From Polyangium fumosum (GTDB lineage: Bacteria > Myxococcota_A > Polyangia > Polyangiales > Polyangiaceae), in assembly GCF_005144585.1 (NCBI RefSeq), contig NZ_SSMQ01000056.1, forward strand, positions 21,765-85,764: 64,000 bases of DNA, written 5' to 3'. The notes below the pieces were generated by a model. It was not told where the DNA came from, made no database searches, and worked only from the letters and a program-made list of their open reading frames with translations. Positions 19,627 to 27,211 of this stretch are shown here, piece after piece. How positions within the stretch are numbered: position 1 is the first letter of the stretch; every line of letters starts with the position of its first letter. The translations under genes and the position numbers were made by a program.

Positions 19627-20720
19627 GCCACCACGTCCTTCACGGGAATGGCCACCCGCGCGAGGCAACCTCCGCCGGGCGCCGCCGAGAGGGCGATCCC
19701 TCCCTGCTCCCCATAAAGCAGGTGCAGGCGTTTGCAGATGTCCTCCACGCTCGTCTGGCTCCCGCGGTGCGCCGAGGCGAAGGGCCCGGGCCCATCGTCG
19801 AGCACCTCCAGGGAGACACGATGCCCCTCGTGCCGGATGCAAACGAACACGCTCCCGCTGCGCCGGTGGGCCATTCCATGCAAAATCGCGTTCTCCACGA
19901 GCGGCTGCAGGATGAGCGGCGGGACGAGGATCTCGGCGGCCCGCTCGTCGAGCTCCACCTGCGTGCGGAGACGCGCGCCATACCGCGCCGACTGGATGGC
20001 CAGGTAGTCGCGCACCATCTCCACCTCGCGCCGGAGCGTGACGAACCGCGTCTTCGAGCTATCGAGCGCATAACGAAAGAGATCCGCCATGCGCTCGAGG
20101 GTGCGCTCCGCGAGCGCGGGGTCGTCGTGGATGAGGCTCGCCACCGTGTTGATGCTGTTGAAAAAGAAGTGCGGATTCGTGCGGCCCTGGAGCGCCTTGA
20201 GCTGGGCCTCGAGCGCGGCTTGCCGTTCGAGCTGGGCCATGCGTTCGATGTTCTGCGCCTTGTTCCGCAGGCGCTGCACGATGAGCGCTGGAAACAAGTA
20301 GACCCAAGAAATGATGATGCATTCGAGGACAAACTTGGGCAGGTCGTAGTGTCCCGGGACGATCCTCCTCTTGAAGGAAAGGACGAGCGGGGCCAGAAGC
20401 ATCGGGACTGCGATCGTGACCACGACGTGGAGTGCGCCACGCGCAAGCGGCGCGCGAACGCGCGGTACCACCTTGGGCAGGACCGCCGCGTAGAGCGCGT
20501 GGAAGACGAACGAGTGCGCGAGAAAAGGAACGTAAACCCCCGCGATCCGCACGAGCGCCGTGTCGAGCGGGAGCGAGAACAGGTCTTTGAGGAGCAGCGG
20601 CGCGGCTGCGAGCGGCACGATCGGGTAGAGCCAGAGCATCTCGCGGGGCAGGAGATCTCCGCCCCCCGGCAGGAGGATCTCGAGACGGCTGCTCGGGCGG
20701 CTTTCGGAAGGCCTCCTCAT
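19623..20720 (-). CDS. LytS/YehU-type sensor histidine kinase
   Basis: With ATG at 20720 the protein has 365 residues. Four hydrophobic segments fill about residues 28-150 (for example WLYPIVPLAAAPLLL, YVPFLAHSFVFHALYAAVL, VVVTIAVPMLLAPLVL). Then come a coiled linker and the His_kinase domain, whose phospho-acceptor His is in LQGRTNPHFFFNSINT. The ATPase part has PPLILQPLVENAILHGM (N box) and LEVLDDGPGP (G box). It pairs with the LytTR regulator, whose start overlaps its stop. An in-frame ATG at 20759 would place the start only 9 bp from the direct-repeat boxes at 20769-20798, leaving no room for a promoter, so 20720 is preferred. The stimulus is unknown. Confidence 0.92.
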   Translation of the reverse strand: MRRPSESRPSSRLEILLPGGGDLLPREMLWLYPIVPLAAAPLLLKDLFSLPLDTALVRIAGVYVPFLAHSFVFHALYAAVLPKVVPRVRAPLARGALHVVVTIAVPMLLAPLVLSFKRRIVPGHYDLPKFVLECIIISWVYLFPALIVQRLRNKAQNIERMAQLERQAALEAQLKALQGRTNPHFFFNSINTVASLIHDDPALAERTLERMADLFRYALDSSKTRFVTLRREVEMVRDYLAIQSARYGARLRTQVELDERAAEILVPPLILQPLVENAILHGMAHRRSGSVFVCIRHEGHRVSLEVLDDGPGPFASAHRGSQTSVEDICKRLHLLYGEQGGIALSAAPGGGCLARVAIPVKDVVA

Positions 20721-20768
20721 ACGAGGCGGAGCGTAGCGGGCCTCGCTCGCAGGGTTCAACCCGCCCCG

Positions 20769-20798
20769 GATGGATGGTCCCTCCGGGCCGATGAACGG
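20769..20798 (-). promoter_or_regulatory. Two LytTR-type direct repeats, 21 bp apart
   Basis: On the minus strand CCGTTCATC (20798-20790) and CCATCCATC (20777-20769) repeat with the same 21 bp period as the group at 18815-18865. They lie 49-78 bp upstream of the preferred sensor kinase start at 20720, the position expected for an autoregulated lytSR-like operon. Confidence 0.7.
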
Positions 20799-20826
20799 CC
20801 GGCGGAAGGGCCGCGGGCCCGCGCCC

Positions 20827-21255
20827 TCAGCGTGTCCGGGCGTGCTTCTCCGCCAGCAGCACGAGGATCCGCGTGAGCTCGGCGCGCTCCCCCGTCGAGA
20901 GCCGCGCGAGCCTTCGCCCGAAGGCTTCGTCGAGGATCTTGCGGGCCGCCTCCATCGCTTTGCGCCCCGAGGGGGTGAGCGTCAGGCGAAAACGCCGCAG
21001 GTCGTCCGCCTCTGTCTGGCGCTTGACGAAGCCGGCCGCCTCCAGCCGCTTCACCATGAAGGTGATCGTCGGCTTGGGCATGAGCAACGCGCGCGCGAGG
21101 TCCGCCGGGTACGGGTGATCGTCGAGCTTCCCGAGGAGGAAAAACTCCTTCATCTCGATCCCCTGCGCGCGCACCTCGGGCTCCACCTCGGCCATGACCC
21201 CCATGGTCATCTCGAAGTGGAGCGTCCAGAGCTCCCAGGGCGAAGGCTTTCCCAT
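20827..21255 (-). CDS. MarR-family transcriptional regulator
   Basis: A 142-residue regulator with ATG at 21255 and AGGAG five bases upstream. EFFLLGKLDDHPYPADLARALLMPKPTITFMVKRLEAAGFVKRQTEADDLRRFRLTLTPSGRK reads (in segments) as the MarR winged helix: recognition helix in PKPTITFMVKRLEAAG and wing in ADDLRRFRLTLT. Flanking helices form the dimer interface. It is divergent from an aldo-keto reductase gene, and the 111 bp interval contains a promoter overlapped by a 16-base palindrome, so it most likely represses the reductase in the absence of a small-molecule or oxidant signal. No Cys suggests ligand rather than thiol sensing. Confidence 0.9.
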   Translation of the reverse strand: MGKPSPWELWTLHFEMTMGVMAEVEPEVRAQGIEMKEFFLLGKLDDHPYPADLARALLMPKPTITFMVKRLEAAGFVKRQTEADDLRRFRLTLTPSGRKAMEAARKILDEAFGRRLARLSTGERAELTRILVLLAEKHARTR

Positions 21256-21271
21256 GTTCTCCTACTTGCGC

Positions 21272-21347
21272 TTGACAACGGAACCGGCGGCGTTACTACT
21301 AGTTCAATCTTGAACTGTTCGGAAGTGGAACCGTTCGAGTGTAGAAC
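21272..21347 (+). promoter_or_regulatory. Promoter and MarR operators for the aldo-keto reductase gene
   Basis: A -35 TTGACA (21272-21277) and -10 TACTAC (21294-21299) with 16 bp spacing precede the palindrome AGTTCAATCTTGAACT at 21301-21316. A second dyad, GTTCGAGTGTAGAAC, lies at 21333-21347. Both share the GTTC/GAAC half-site and sit directly downstream of the -10, the usual place for MarR repression. Confidence 0.65.
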
Positions 21348-21366
21348 TATTTCGGGAGGAGACGCG

Positions 21367-22446
21367 ATGTCGCTCGATCATTACGTCACGCTCGGTCGCT
21401 CAGGTCTGCGGGTGAGCCCTTTTTGCCTCGGCGCCATGACGTTCGGAGAAGACCTCGGCTGGGGGAGCAGTGTCAAGGACTCCGAAGCCATCCTCGATCG
21501 CTACATCGAGCTCGGGGGCAACTTCATCGACACGGCAAACCTTTACACGAAGGGGCATTCGGAGAAGATCATCGGTGACCACCTCGGCCACGACCGCGAG
21601 AAGCGGGACCGGCTGGTGATCGCCACGAAGTTCAGCGGGAATCTGTACGTCGGGGATCCCAACGGCGGCGGTTCGAGCCGGAAGTCGATCGTGGCCGCCT
21701 GCGAGCAATCGCTCCGCCGGCTGCGCACCGACTACATCGATCTTTATTGGCTGCACAACTGGGACAAGTTCACGCCGATCGAGGAGACCATGGCGGCGCT
21801 CCACGATCTCGTCCGGTCGGGCAAGGTCCGCTACATCGGCGTGTCCGACACGCCCGCGTGGAAGGTGGCGCAAGCGCAGCTCATCGCGCAGTTCCGCGGG
21901 TGGGCGCCCTTCATCGGGCTGCAAATCGAGTATTCGCTCCTGGAGCGGACGATCGAAGGGGAGCTGCTCCCCATGGCCGAGGAGCTCGGTCTCGGCGTGA
22001 CGCCGTGGTCTCCCCTGCGGAGCGGCGTCCTGAGCGGCAAGTACACGCGGCAAAACGGCCTGAAGCCGGAGGTGCGCCCCTGGGCCGCGAATTACCTCGA
22101 CGAGCAGAGCTACGTGGTGATCGACGAACTCCAGCGGATCGCCAAGGAGCTCGACACCACCGTCGCGCGCGTCGCCCTCGCCTGGGTGCAGGCCCGCCCG
22201 ACGGTGACGTCCACGATCATCGGAGCGCGCACGCTCGCGCAGCTCGACGACAACCTCAAGGCGCTCGACCTCAAGCTCACGCCGGCGCAAACGGCCTCGC
22301 TCGACGCGCTCACCAAGCCGAAGCTCAACTTCCCCGCCGATTTCCTCGAACTGGCCCGGATGATCCAGGCCGGAGGGACGACGATCAACGGACAACCCTC
22401 GCAGCTCATCCCCTTCGGCGTCACGAAGAAGGGCGATCACTACTGA
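21367..22446 (+). CDS. Aldo/keto reductase
   Basis: A 359-residue member of the aldo-keto reductase superfamily, ATG at 21367 with GGGAGGAG upstream. It opens MSLDHYVTLGRSGLRVSPFCLGAMTFG. The tetrad is Asp and Tyr in FIDTANLYTKGHSE, Lys in VIATKFSGN and His in DLYWLHNWD. GKVRYIGVSDTPAWKVAQA and STIIGARTLAQLDDNL are the usual C-terminal NADPH-binding phrases. The length and the AMTFGEDLGWG start resemble YajO/Tas-like or auxin-induced-protein-like reductases. It is divergent from and probably repressed by the MarR protein; a hairpin follows the stop. The longer frame upstream (from 20770) has no family character. Confidence 0.93.
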   Translation: MSLDHYVTLGRSGLRVSPFCLGAMTFGEDLGWGSSVKDSEAILDRYIELGGNFIDTANLYTKGHSEKIIGDHLGHDREKRDRLVIATKFSGNLYVGDPNGGGSSRKSIVAACEQSLRRLRTDYIDLYWLHNWDKFTPIEETMAALHDLVRSGKVRYIGVSDTPAWKVAQAQLIAQFRGWAPFIGLQIEYSLLERTIEGELLPMAEELGLGVTPWSPLRSGVLSGKYTRQNGLKPEVRPWAANYLDEQSYVVIDELQRIAKELDTTVARVALAWVQARPTVTSTIIGARTLAQLDDNLKALDLKLTPAQTASLDALTKPKLNFPADFLELARMIQAGGTTINGQPSQLIPFGVTKKGDHY

Positions 22447-22459
22447 CGGAGGCGGACGG

Positions 22460-22493
22460 AGGGGGCGCGTGGTCCCGCGGGCCGGCGCCCCCT
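22460..22493. terminator. Bidirectional hairpin between convergent genes
   Basis: Nine-base perfect stem AGGGGGCGC / GCGCCCCCT with a 16-base loop, between the aldo-keto reductase stop and the stop of the opposing lipoprotein gene (which it touches). No T tract follows on either strand, so it may block transcription from both sides only partly. Confidence 0.5.
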
Positions 22494-24234
22494 ACCGAAG
22501 CTCGACCCTCCTGCCCGCATCATCCGTGCGCACCCAGCACCCCGCCTCTTCGTCCCACACGACCCGCCCAGGGTTGTCCCTCGGCGCTTGGCCCAGCAAG
22601 CGCGCGTCTTGCGGGTTTCGGGTGACCTCGAAGATCTGAGCGTCGATGTCGTAAAAGGCGACGGCCCCATCGCGGGCGCGCACGGCATAGAGTTCCTTTT
22701 TGAGCGTAGGCGCGCTCCCCGGCACCTCGATGGGCGGATCGGGCCGCGTCCCGGGCTTCACGAAGACCACCGCCAGGTGGTTGTTTTTCACGCCGATCAG
22801 CGCGAAGAAGCCGCCTTCGAGCGCGAGCACCTGTTCGATCTTCTCGAGCGCGACCTCCCCCACGCGCGCCGTGGCCACGTCCGCCGCGGGCGCGCCGTGC
22901 GCGACGTGCTCGACGGCGCAGCGCTCCCTCGTGGGCCCGTCGCAGCCGACGAACAGGGTGTCCTGCCGGCTCGAGGCCGACACCTGGAAATGCATGGCCA
23001 TGTAATCGTGCGAGACCACGAGCGCGCGATGCGCGGGCTCCCAGCGGGCGAGGCGCCCGGCGCCGGCGACGAGCAGCTCGTCGTCCGACAGGAGCGAAAG
23101 GCGGACGGCGATCCAGTCGGTGCCGTGGGTGTTGATGCCCGAGAGCCAGGGCCCGACCTTTCCATCCTGGAGGCGGACCGCGGCGACCGAGAAGTTGTCG
23201 ACCGCAAAATAGGCCGTGCGCTCGCTCGGCGCCTTGCCCGTGCAGCAAGCCGCGTCGATGATGTTGCCGCCGAGCTCGAAGACATCGAGCAGGCGTTCGC
23301 CCGAGAAGCGCCAGAGACGGTTGTCGTCACCGCCGCCGGCGAGGATGCCGGTGACCGGATCGAAGGTGACCGCGCGCTGATCGCGGGCCATCCCGCCATG
23401 GGTCGCTCGATACACGTTCATCGCGGAGGTCGAATCAAAGACGGACTCGTACGACGACGGCTTGGAGACGCCGTAGCCGTAGATGTCAATCGTGTCTCGG
23501 TTGCTCGCGACGGCGACCTGGTCGGGGCGCCCGGGCATGGGGAACACGTCGTTGGAGTCGCTGCCTACCACGCGGCTCTCTCGGGAGGTGATGTCGAGAA
23601 GGTTCACGTACGCCCCGGCGATCACAACGCGGGCGCCGTCGGCCGAGAAGCGCATGCGGCGGGGGTAGGCGACCTCGGGGAACGAAGCGACGGGGGCGAG
23701 CGACGGGAACGAGACGACCTCGACGCGGACCTTTTTGTCGCTTGTGTCGATGGCGTAAGCGATCGTCGCGCCGTCGGGCGAAGCGGCGACGTCGAGCACG
23801 GGCGACGGCACGAGACGGACGCGCATGGCGAGGGTGCGCGTCTCGTGGAGCCAGAGGCCGGTGGGGCTCGCCACGACGAACCACGTCCCGTCGCCCACCG
23901 GCGCGACGCTCCGCGCGGCGTGCGGGACGAAGCGGAGGGCGCCGTCCTCGCCGGGGAGGATCGCGCCGCGCAGGGGGCGCTCGAAGTCGCCGTCGACGGG
24001 GAGCGTCGACGTGTCGCCGCGCGCGCCGACGCGGCGCTCGGGGAGGAGGAGGGGCGCGGGTGCGCCCTCGGGGAGCGTTTCGGGGATGGGCAGCCGAAGC
24101 GTAGGGCCGAGGGGGACGGGGCGCTGCTTGAGGGGGCGCTCGGTCCACGGGCGCTCCTTGCGGCCGCACGCCGAGGGCCCGGCGAGGAGCGCGAGACCGG
24201 CGAGGGCGCAAAGCAGGCGGGCGGCGTGGTTCAT
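22492..24234 (-). CDS. Lipoprotein with a WD40/PD40-like beta-propeller
   Basis: A 580-residue lipoprotein: signal peptide MNHAARLLCALAGLALLAG and lipid Cys23 (PSACG). After a Pro/Arg-rich linker the protein consists of repeated propeller blades: GDGTWFVVASPTGLWLHE, VLDVAASPDGATIAYAID, PRRMRFSADGARVVIAGAYVNLLD, RDQRAVTFDPVTGILAGGGDDNRLWRFSG, and later blades with RLARWEP and GGFFALIGVKNNH. No catalytic residues are seen; such propellers usually bind protein or glycan partners in the periplasm or at the cell surface. It is the only gene in its transcript and is divergent from another lipoprotein gene (342 bp apart). Confidence 0.8.
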   Translation of the reverse strand: MNHAARLLCALAGLALLAGPSACGRKERPWTERPLKQRPVPLGPTLRLPIPETLPEGAPAPLLLPERRVGARGDTSTLPVDGDFERPLRGAILPGEDGALRFVPHAARSVAPVGDGTWFVVASPTGLWLHETRTLAMRVRLVPSPVLDVAASPDGATIAYAIDTSDKKVRVEVVSFPSLAPVASFPEVAYPRRMRFSADGARVVIAGAYVNLLDITSRESRVVGSDSNDVFPMPGRPDQVAVASNRDTIDIYGYGVSKPSSYESVFDSTSAMNVYRATHGGMARDQRAVTFDPVTGILAGGGDDNRLWRFSGERLLDVFELGGNIIDAACCTGKAPSERTAYFAVDNFSVAAVRLQDGKVGPWLSGINTHGTDWIAVRLSLLSDDELLVAGAGRLARWEPAHRALVVSHDYMAMHFQVSASSRQDTLFVGCDGPTRERCAVEHVAHGAPAADVATARVGEVALEKIEQVLALEGGFFALIGVKNNHLAVVFVKPGTRPDPPIEVPGSAPTLKKELYAVRARDGAVAFYDIDAQIFEVTRNPQDARLLGQAPRDNPGRVVWDEEAGCWVRTDDAGRRVELR

Positions 24235-24576
24235 GCGCGACGGACGATAGGCCACGCAGGTGGCGGCAGGCAACATGTGGCGGGGAGCAACATCCCTGAT
24301 CTGCGTGTCCTGCGCCGCCGGGACGTGCCCGCGCCGAAGGCCCGCGCCTCCCTCGCGAACGCCGCGGGAAAACCTCGTGGGATTCTTACTCGTCCGCGGA
24401 AGAACCGGTACTCGCGTCCCCTTCGAGGTGGGCTTCCGCAGACGCTTTTGAGGAGGGTCACGGCGATGTAAGACGCATGTAAGTGCCTCGTCAGCCATCT
24501 TCGGGCCAGGTCTGTGCCGACCGGAGCGCAAACGATGACGCCGCGCGCCGGGCCCTTCCACCCCACGGAGACAGAC
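24235..24576. other. 342 bp divergent intergenic region
   Basis: No gene is supported here; the open frames are in the wrong register and Arg-rich. The notable content is the ATGTAAG direct repeat at 24466-24483. The rest looks like ordinary leader sequence for the two divergent lipoprotein genes. Confidence 0.6.
24466..24483 (+). promoter_or_regulatory. 11-bp-phased direct repeat ATGTAAG-N4-ATGTAAG, copy 1
   Basis: ATGTAAG at 24466-24472 and again at 24477-24483, start-to-start 11 bp, 94 bp upstream of the lipoprotein start at 24577. The same pair with the same N4 spacing occurs upstream of the lipoprotein gene starting at 27120. Heptamer direct repeats with an 11 bp period are the recognition pattern of OmpR/SARP-type winged-helix regulators. 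Confidence 0.65.
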
Positions 24577-25992
24577 ATGATGGTCCGCAAGAGCTTCCTC
24601 CTCGTCGCCGGAGGTTTCCTCGCTTTGATCGGCGCCTGTAGCAGCGACGATGGCGCCGCGTCGAGTGCGTCGGCAGCGTCGGAGGTCGTCGAATTGCCCC
24701 TGCACGGAGAAGACAACCTCTTCCCCGGATTCGCCTATTCCACGGGGCTCCAGCCGAGCGGCTCGCCGGTGCAGGCATCGTTCGACCTCACGGCGAAGGG
24801 CGTGGCGACGGTGGACGCCAAGGCAGCGCCGAGCGGATCGAAGAGCGCGCCGAAGCTCAACGGCATGGCGGGCAGCGGCAAGGTCGCGCTTTCGGGTGGC
24901 TTTTCGATGGTGGGCAACCTCAAGGTCGACATCAACATGTTGCCTCCCTACGACGGCCCGATCCCCGGCCTCGACAACGTCGAAATCGCTTTCGAGGGGA
25001 GCACGGCGTTCGACCCCTTCTCGATCGGGACGGGCGTCACGACGCAGGCGCTGATCCCGCCCGTGCGGCTGCCCGACATCCCGCTGCCCGGAAACATCCC
25101 GGGCTCGCTCGTCCTGGAGATCGAGGACGGGAGCTTCGTCGAAATCGGATTCACCGGCACCTGCGCCGCGATTGACGGGACCGACGTGGCCTACGAAGGC
25201 GACATCGTGCGTGGCGGGTCGCTCCTCATTCAGCCGAGCATCGAGATCAAGGTGCCCCTCGTCGGCACGAAGACGTTCGAGATCCCCAAGTTCACGGTGG
25301 ACCTCGCCCTCGGCACCACGAACCTCGCCATGAGCGCCGAGGTATCGACGTTTGGCCTGCCCGCGAGCGGAGACGAGGCCAAGGTGGGGACGTGCGAAGG
25401 CGATGGGGCGGGCGGCGGCGGCGGATCGTCGTCGTCGTCGTCGTCGTCCTCCTCCGGCACCGGTGGCACGGGCGGCTCGGGCACGGGAGGTTCAGGCGCG
25501 GGCGGCTCGGGGGGTTCGGGCGGGGGGCCCGCCTGCAACGAGGACCTGAATCCCGAGCCGAACAATACCAAGGACACGGCGACCAAGATCACGACCAACA
25601 TCAGTTGCAGCCCGCTGACGGAGGACACACGGGTCGGCGTGCTCAGCGGCGAGAGCGACATCGACATGTATTCGTACCCGAACGGGATCGACACCTGCGC
25701 CGGCCCGGCCAAGCCGTGGCTCAAGGCCTATCCGACCAAACTCTCGACGTGGTTCTGCCTCATCCCGCATTGCGCCACCAAGGAAATCCCGGACATCCTC
25801 GAATGCCAGGACGGGCAATACTACACGATTGACGGCATGGAAGCCTGCTGCAACCAGGGCGCCGACGTGCTGATGCACCTCCAATGCACCGTCGGCGGGA
25901 GCACCCTGACGAACTACCTGGTGTACGTCGATCAGCCCGGCGTGAACGAGTGCACCGATTACGCCTACTCGCTCACGTTCGTCTCACCTTGA
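24577..25992 (+). CDS. Ser/Gly-linker lipoprotein with a C-terminal PPC-like domain
   Basis: A 471-residue lipoprotein; ATG at 24577 (or the next codon) follows GGAGACAG. The signal peptide ends at LIGACSSDD (lipid Cys about 21). Residues ~35-290 form a strand-rich domain (GKVALSGGFSMVGNLKVDINMLP, FTVDLALGTTNLAMSAEV). A run of about ten Ser and a GTGG/GSGG linker follow. The C-terminal ~130 residues start EPNNTKDTATKI and continue GVLSGESDIDMYSY, which resembles the bacterial pre-peptidase C-terminal (PPC) domain, with six or more Cys. It is an outer-surface or outer-membrane lipoprotein of unknown role. It carries the 11-bp direct repeat upstream and overlaps the next gene tail-to-tail by 9 bp. 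Confidence 0.75.
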   Translation: MMVRKSFLLVAGGFLALIGACSSDDGAASSASAASEVVELPLHGEDNLFPGFAYSTGLQPSGSPVQASFDLTAKGVATVDAKAAPSGSKSAPKLNGMAGSGKVALSGGFSMVGNLKVDINMLPPYDGPIPGLDNVEIAFEGSTAFDPFSIGTGVTTQALIPPVRLPDIPLPGNIPGSLVLEIEDGSFVEIGFTGTCAAIDGTDVAYEGDIVRGGSLLIQPSIEIKVPLVGTKTFEIPKFTVDLALGTTNLAMSAEVSTFGLPASGDEAKVGTCEGDGAGGGGGSSSSSSSSSSGTGGTGGSGTGGSGAGGSGGSGGGPACNEDLNPEPNNTKDTATKITTNISCSPLTEDTRVGVLSGESDIDMYSYPNGIDTCAGPAKPWLKAYPTKLSTWFCLIPHCATKEIPDILECQDGQYYTIDGMEACCNQGADVLMHLQCTVGGSTLTNYLVYVDQPGVNECTDYAYSLTFVSP

Positions 25993-27120
25993 AGAGACGC
26001 CGCGCGCTGCACCCTCGCCCCGCAGCGCGCGGTTGTACCGCTCCACGAAGCGCCGGACCTCGCTCTTCGTGAAGAGGTGCTCGTCCGTCCATCCGTCATA
26101 GGGCGCGCCGAGGAGCGCGAGCCCCGGCGCCAGCGTCGGGACTGCAATGCCCAGCATGATCCCTCCGACCGCAGGCACGCGCCGGTCGGGCCCCGCGGGA
26201 TTGTCCGTCGCGAGAATCACCACGCCCACCGCCGCCGCCAAGAGGCCGAGGCTCCCGAGGACCACGCCGGTCGCGCGCATCTGCGGGCTGCGATCGCGTA
26301 AGAAATCGTCGAGCTCGTGGGAGCCGGTCCGGTTCGCGTACCGGCGTATGAACTCGTTCTCCGTGATGCAGCGCTTCTTCGTGCAGAGCTCGAAATGGTC
26401 TCGATTCCGCGTCGACTCGCGAACCTCGATGCTCTCTGCATCGTACGTCGCCCCTCCCGCGCGCTCGGGTTCCGCCGCGTCTGCGGAGGGGGGCAGAGCG
26501 CCCTGGCCGCCGAGCGCGAAGGCAACAACCCCGCGCACGTGGCGCCGCTCGAGGCGCGTGAGTTCGAGCGGACGGGGGCCCTCATCGAACGCGACGTCCG
26601 CAGGGTCGCCGGGCGCCGTCTCGCGCGCGAGCATGATCTCCCCTTCGCCGAGCGTCGCCGACCGGACGTAGCCGACGCCGCACGAGGCGCTCTGGCAGCA
26701 CGCTGCATAGGCCTTCGTCGCGGCCTTCTCGACGCGTGTGCGCACGTCGAAGCGGTAGTAGACGTGCGACGCGCCGGGCGCTCCGGCCGCGCGCGCGGCG
26801 TCCGGGGTGAGGACCTCCGCGTCTTCGATGACGTCGCCGGGGACCGGCCGCGGCTCGACGTCGACGAGCGCGTCCGCGCACGGGTTGGGCGCGAGCTGGT
26901 CGGCGAGCGGCCGCGTCGTGACGTAAGGCGCGAGGAGGACACGGCCGAGCAGGGACGCATCTTCGGAGGGGGCGAAGACGAGGTGTTCGTCGCCCGCGAG
27001 GGGAGCGCGCGCGCGGAAGGCGGCGAACGCGCCGCCGCGCAAGGTGGGAGAGGTGTTGTTCACACAGCCGGCGGTGGACGCCAGCACGAGGAGGGCGGCG
27101 AGGCCCGCGCGTGGTTTCAT
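25984..27120 (-). CDS. Lipoprotein of unknown function with a C-terminal membrane helix
   Basis: ATG at 27120 starts a 378-residue protein with a lipoprotein signal MKPRAGLAALLVLASTAGC. The mature part is mixed alpha/beta with six or more Cys (AACCQSASCGVGYV, ELCTKKRCI) and no recognised family. Near residues 295-345 two hydrophobic stretches (GVVLGSLGLLAAAVGVVILA and PAVGGIMLGIAVPTLAPGLALLG) could be a membrane hairpin. HVYYRFDVRTRVEKAA and GEIMLARETA suggest beta structure. Its last nine bases overlap the 3' end of the opposing lipoprotein gene. An ATGTAAG direct repeat on its strand lies 53 bp upstream, shared with that same gene, so the two are likely co-regulated by the STAND regulator encoded next door. 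Confidence 0.7.
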   Translation of the reverse strand: MKPRAGLAALLVLASTAGCVNNTSPTLRGGAFAAFRARAPLAGDEHLVFAPSEDASLLGRVLLAPYVTTRPLADQLAPNPCADALVDVEPRPVPGDVIEDAEVLTPDAARAAGAPGASHVYYRFDVRTRVEKAATKAYAACCQSASCGVGYVRSATLGEGEIMLARETAPGDPADVAFDEGPRPLELTRLERRHVRGVVAFALGGQGALPPSADAAEPERAGGATYDAESIEVRESTRNRDHFELCTKKRCITENEFIRRYANRTGSHELDDFLRDRSPQMRATGVVLGSLGLLAAAVGVVILATDNPAGPDRRVPAVGGIMLGIAVPTLAPGLALLGAPYDGWTDEHLFTKSEVRRFVERYNRALRGEGAARGVSSR

Positions 27121-27172
27121 GGGGCTCCTGGGTCGGAGAAAGGGAACCACGTCCACCGTGCGGTCCCGGGGG

Positions 27173-27190
27173 CTTACATGCCGCTTACAT
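27173..27190 (-). promoter_or_regulatory. 11-bp-phased direct repeat ATGTAAG-N4-ATGTAAG, copy 2
   Basis: On the minus strand ATGTAAG occurs at 27190-27184 and 27179-27173 with the intervening CGGC, an 11 bp period, 53 bp upstream of the lipoprotein start at 27120 and oriented toward it exactly as copy 1 is toward its gene. It lies 21 bp past the stop of the STAND/winged-helix regulator gene. Confidence 0.7.
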
Positions 27191-27211
27191 CCGAGGGTTC
27201 CCCCGGGGGAT

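Noticed and set aside
20770..21366. In-frame N-terminal extension of the second aldo-keto reductase
   Set aside because: The extension is antisense to the MarR gene, has no family similarity, and the reductase has a strong ribosome site at 21367.
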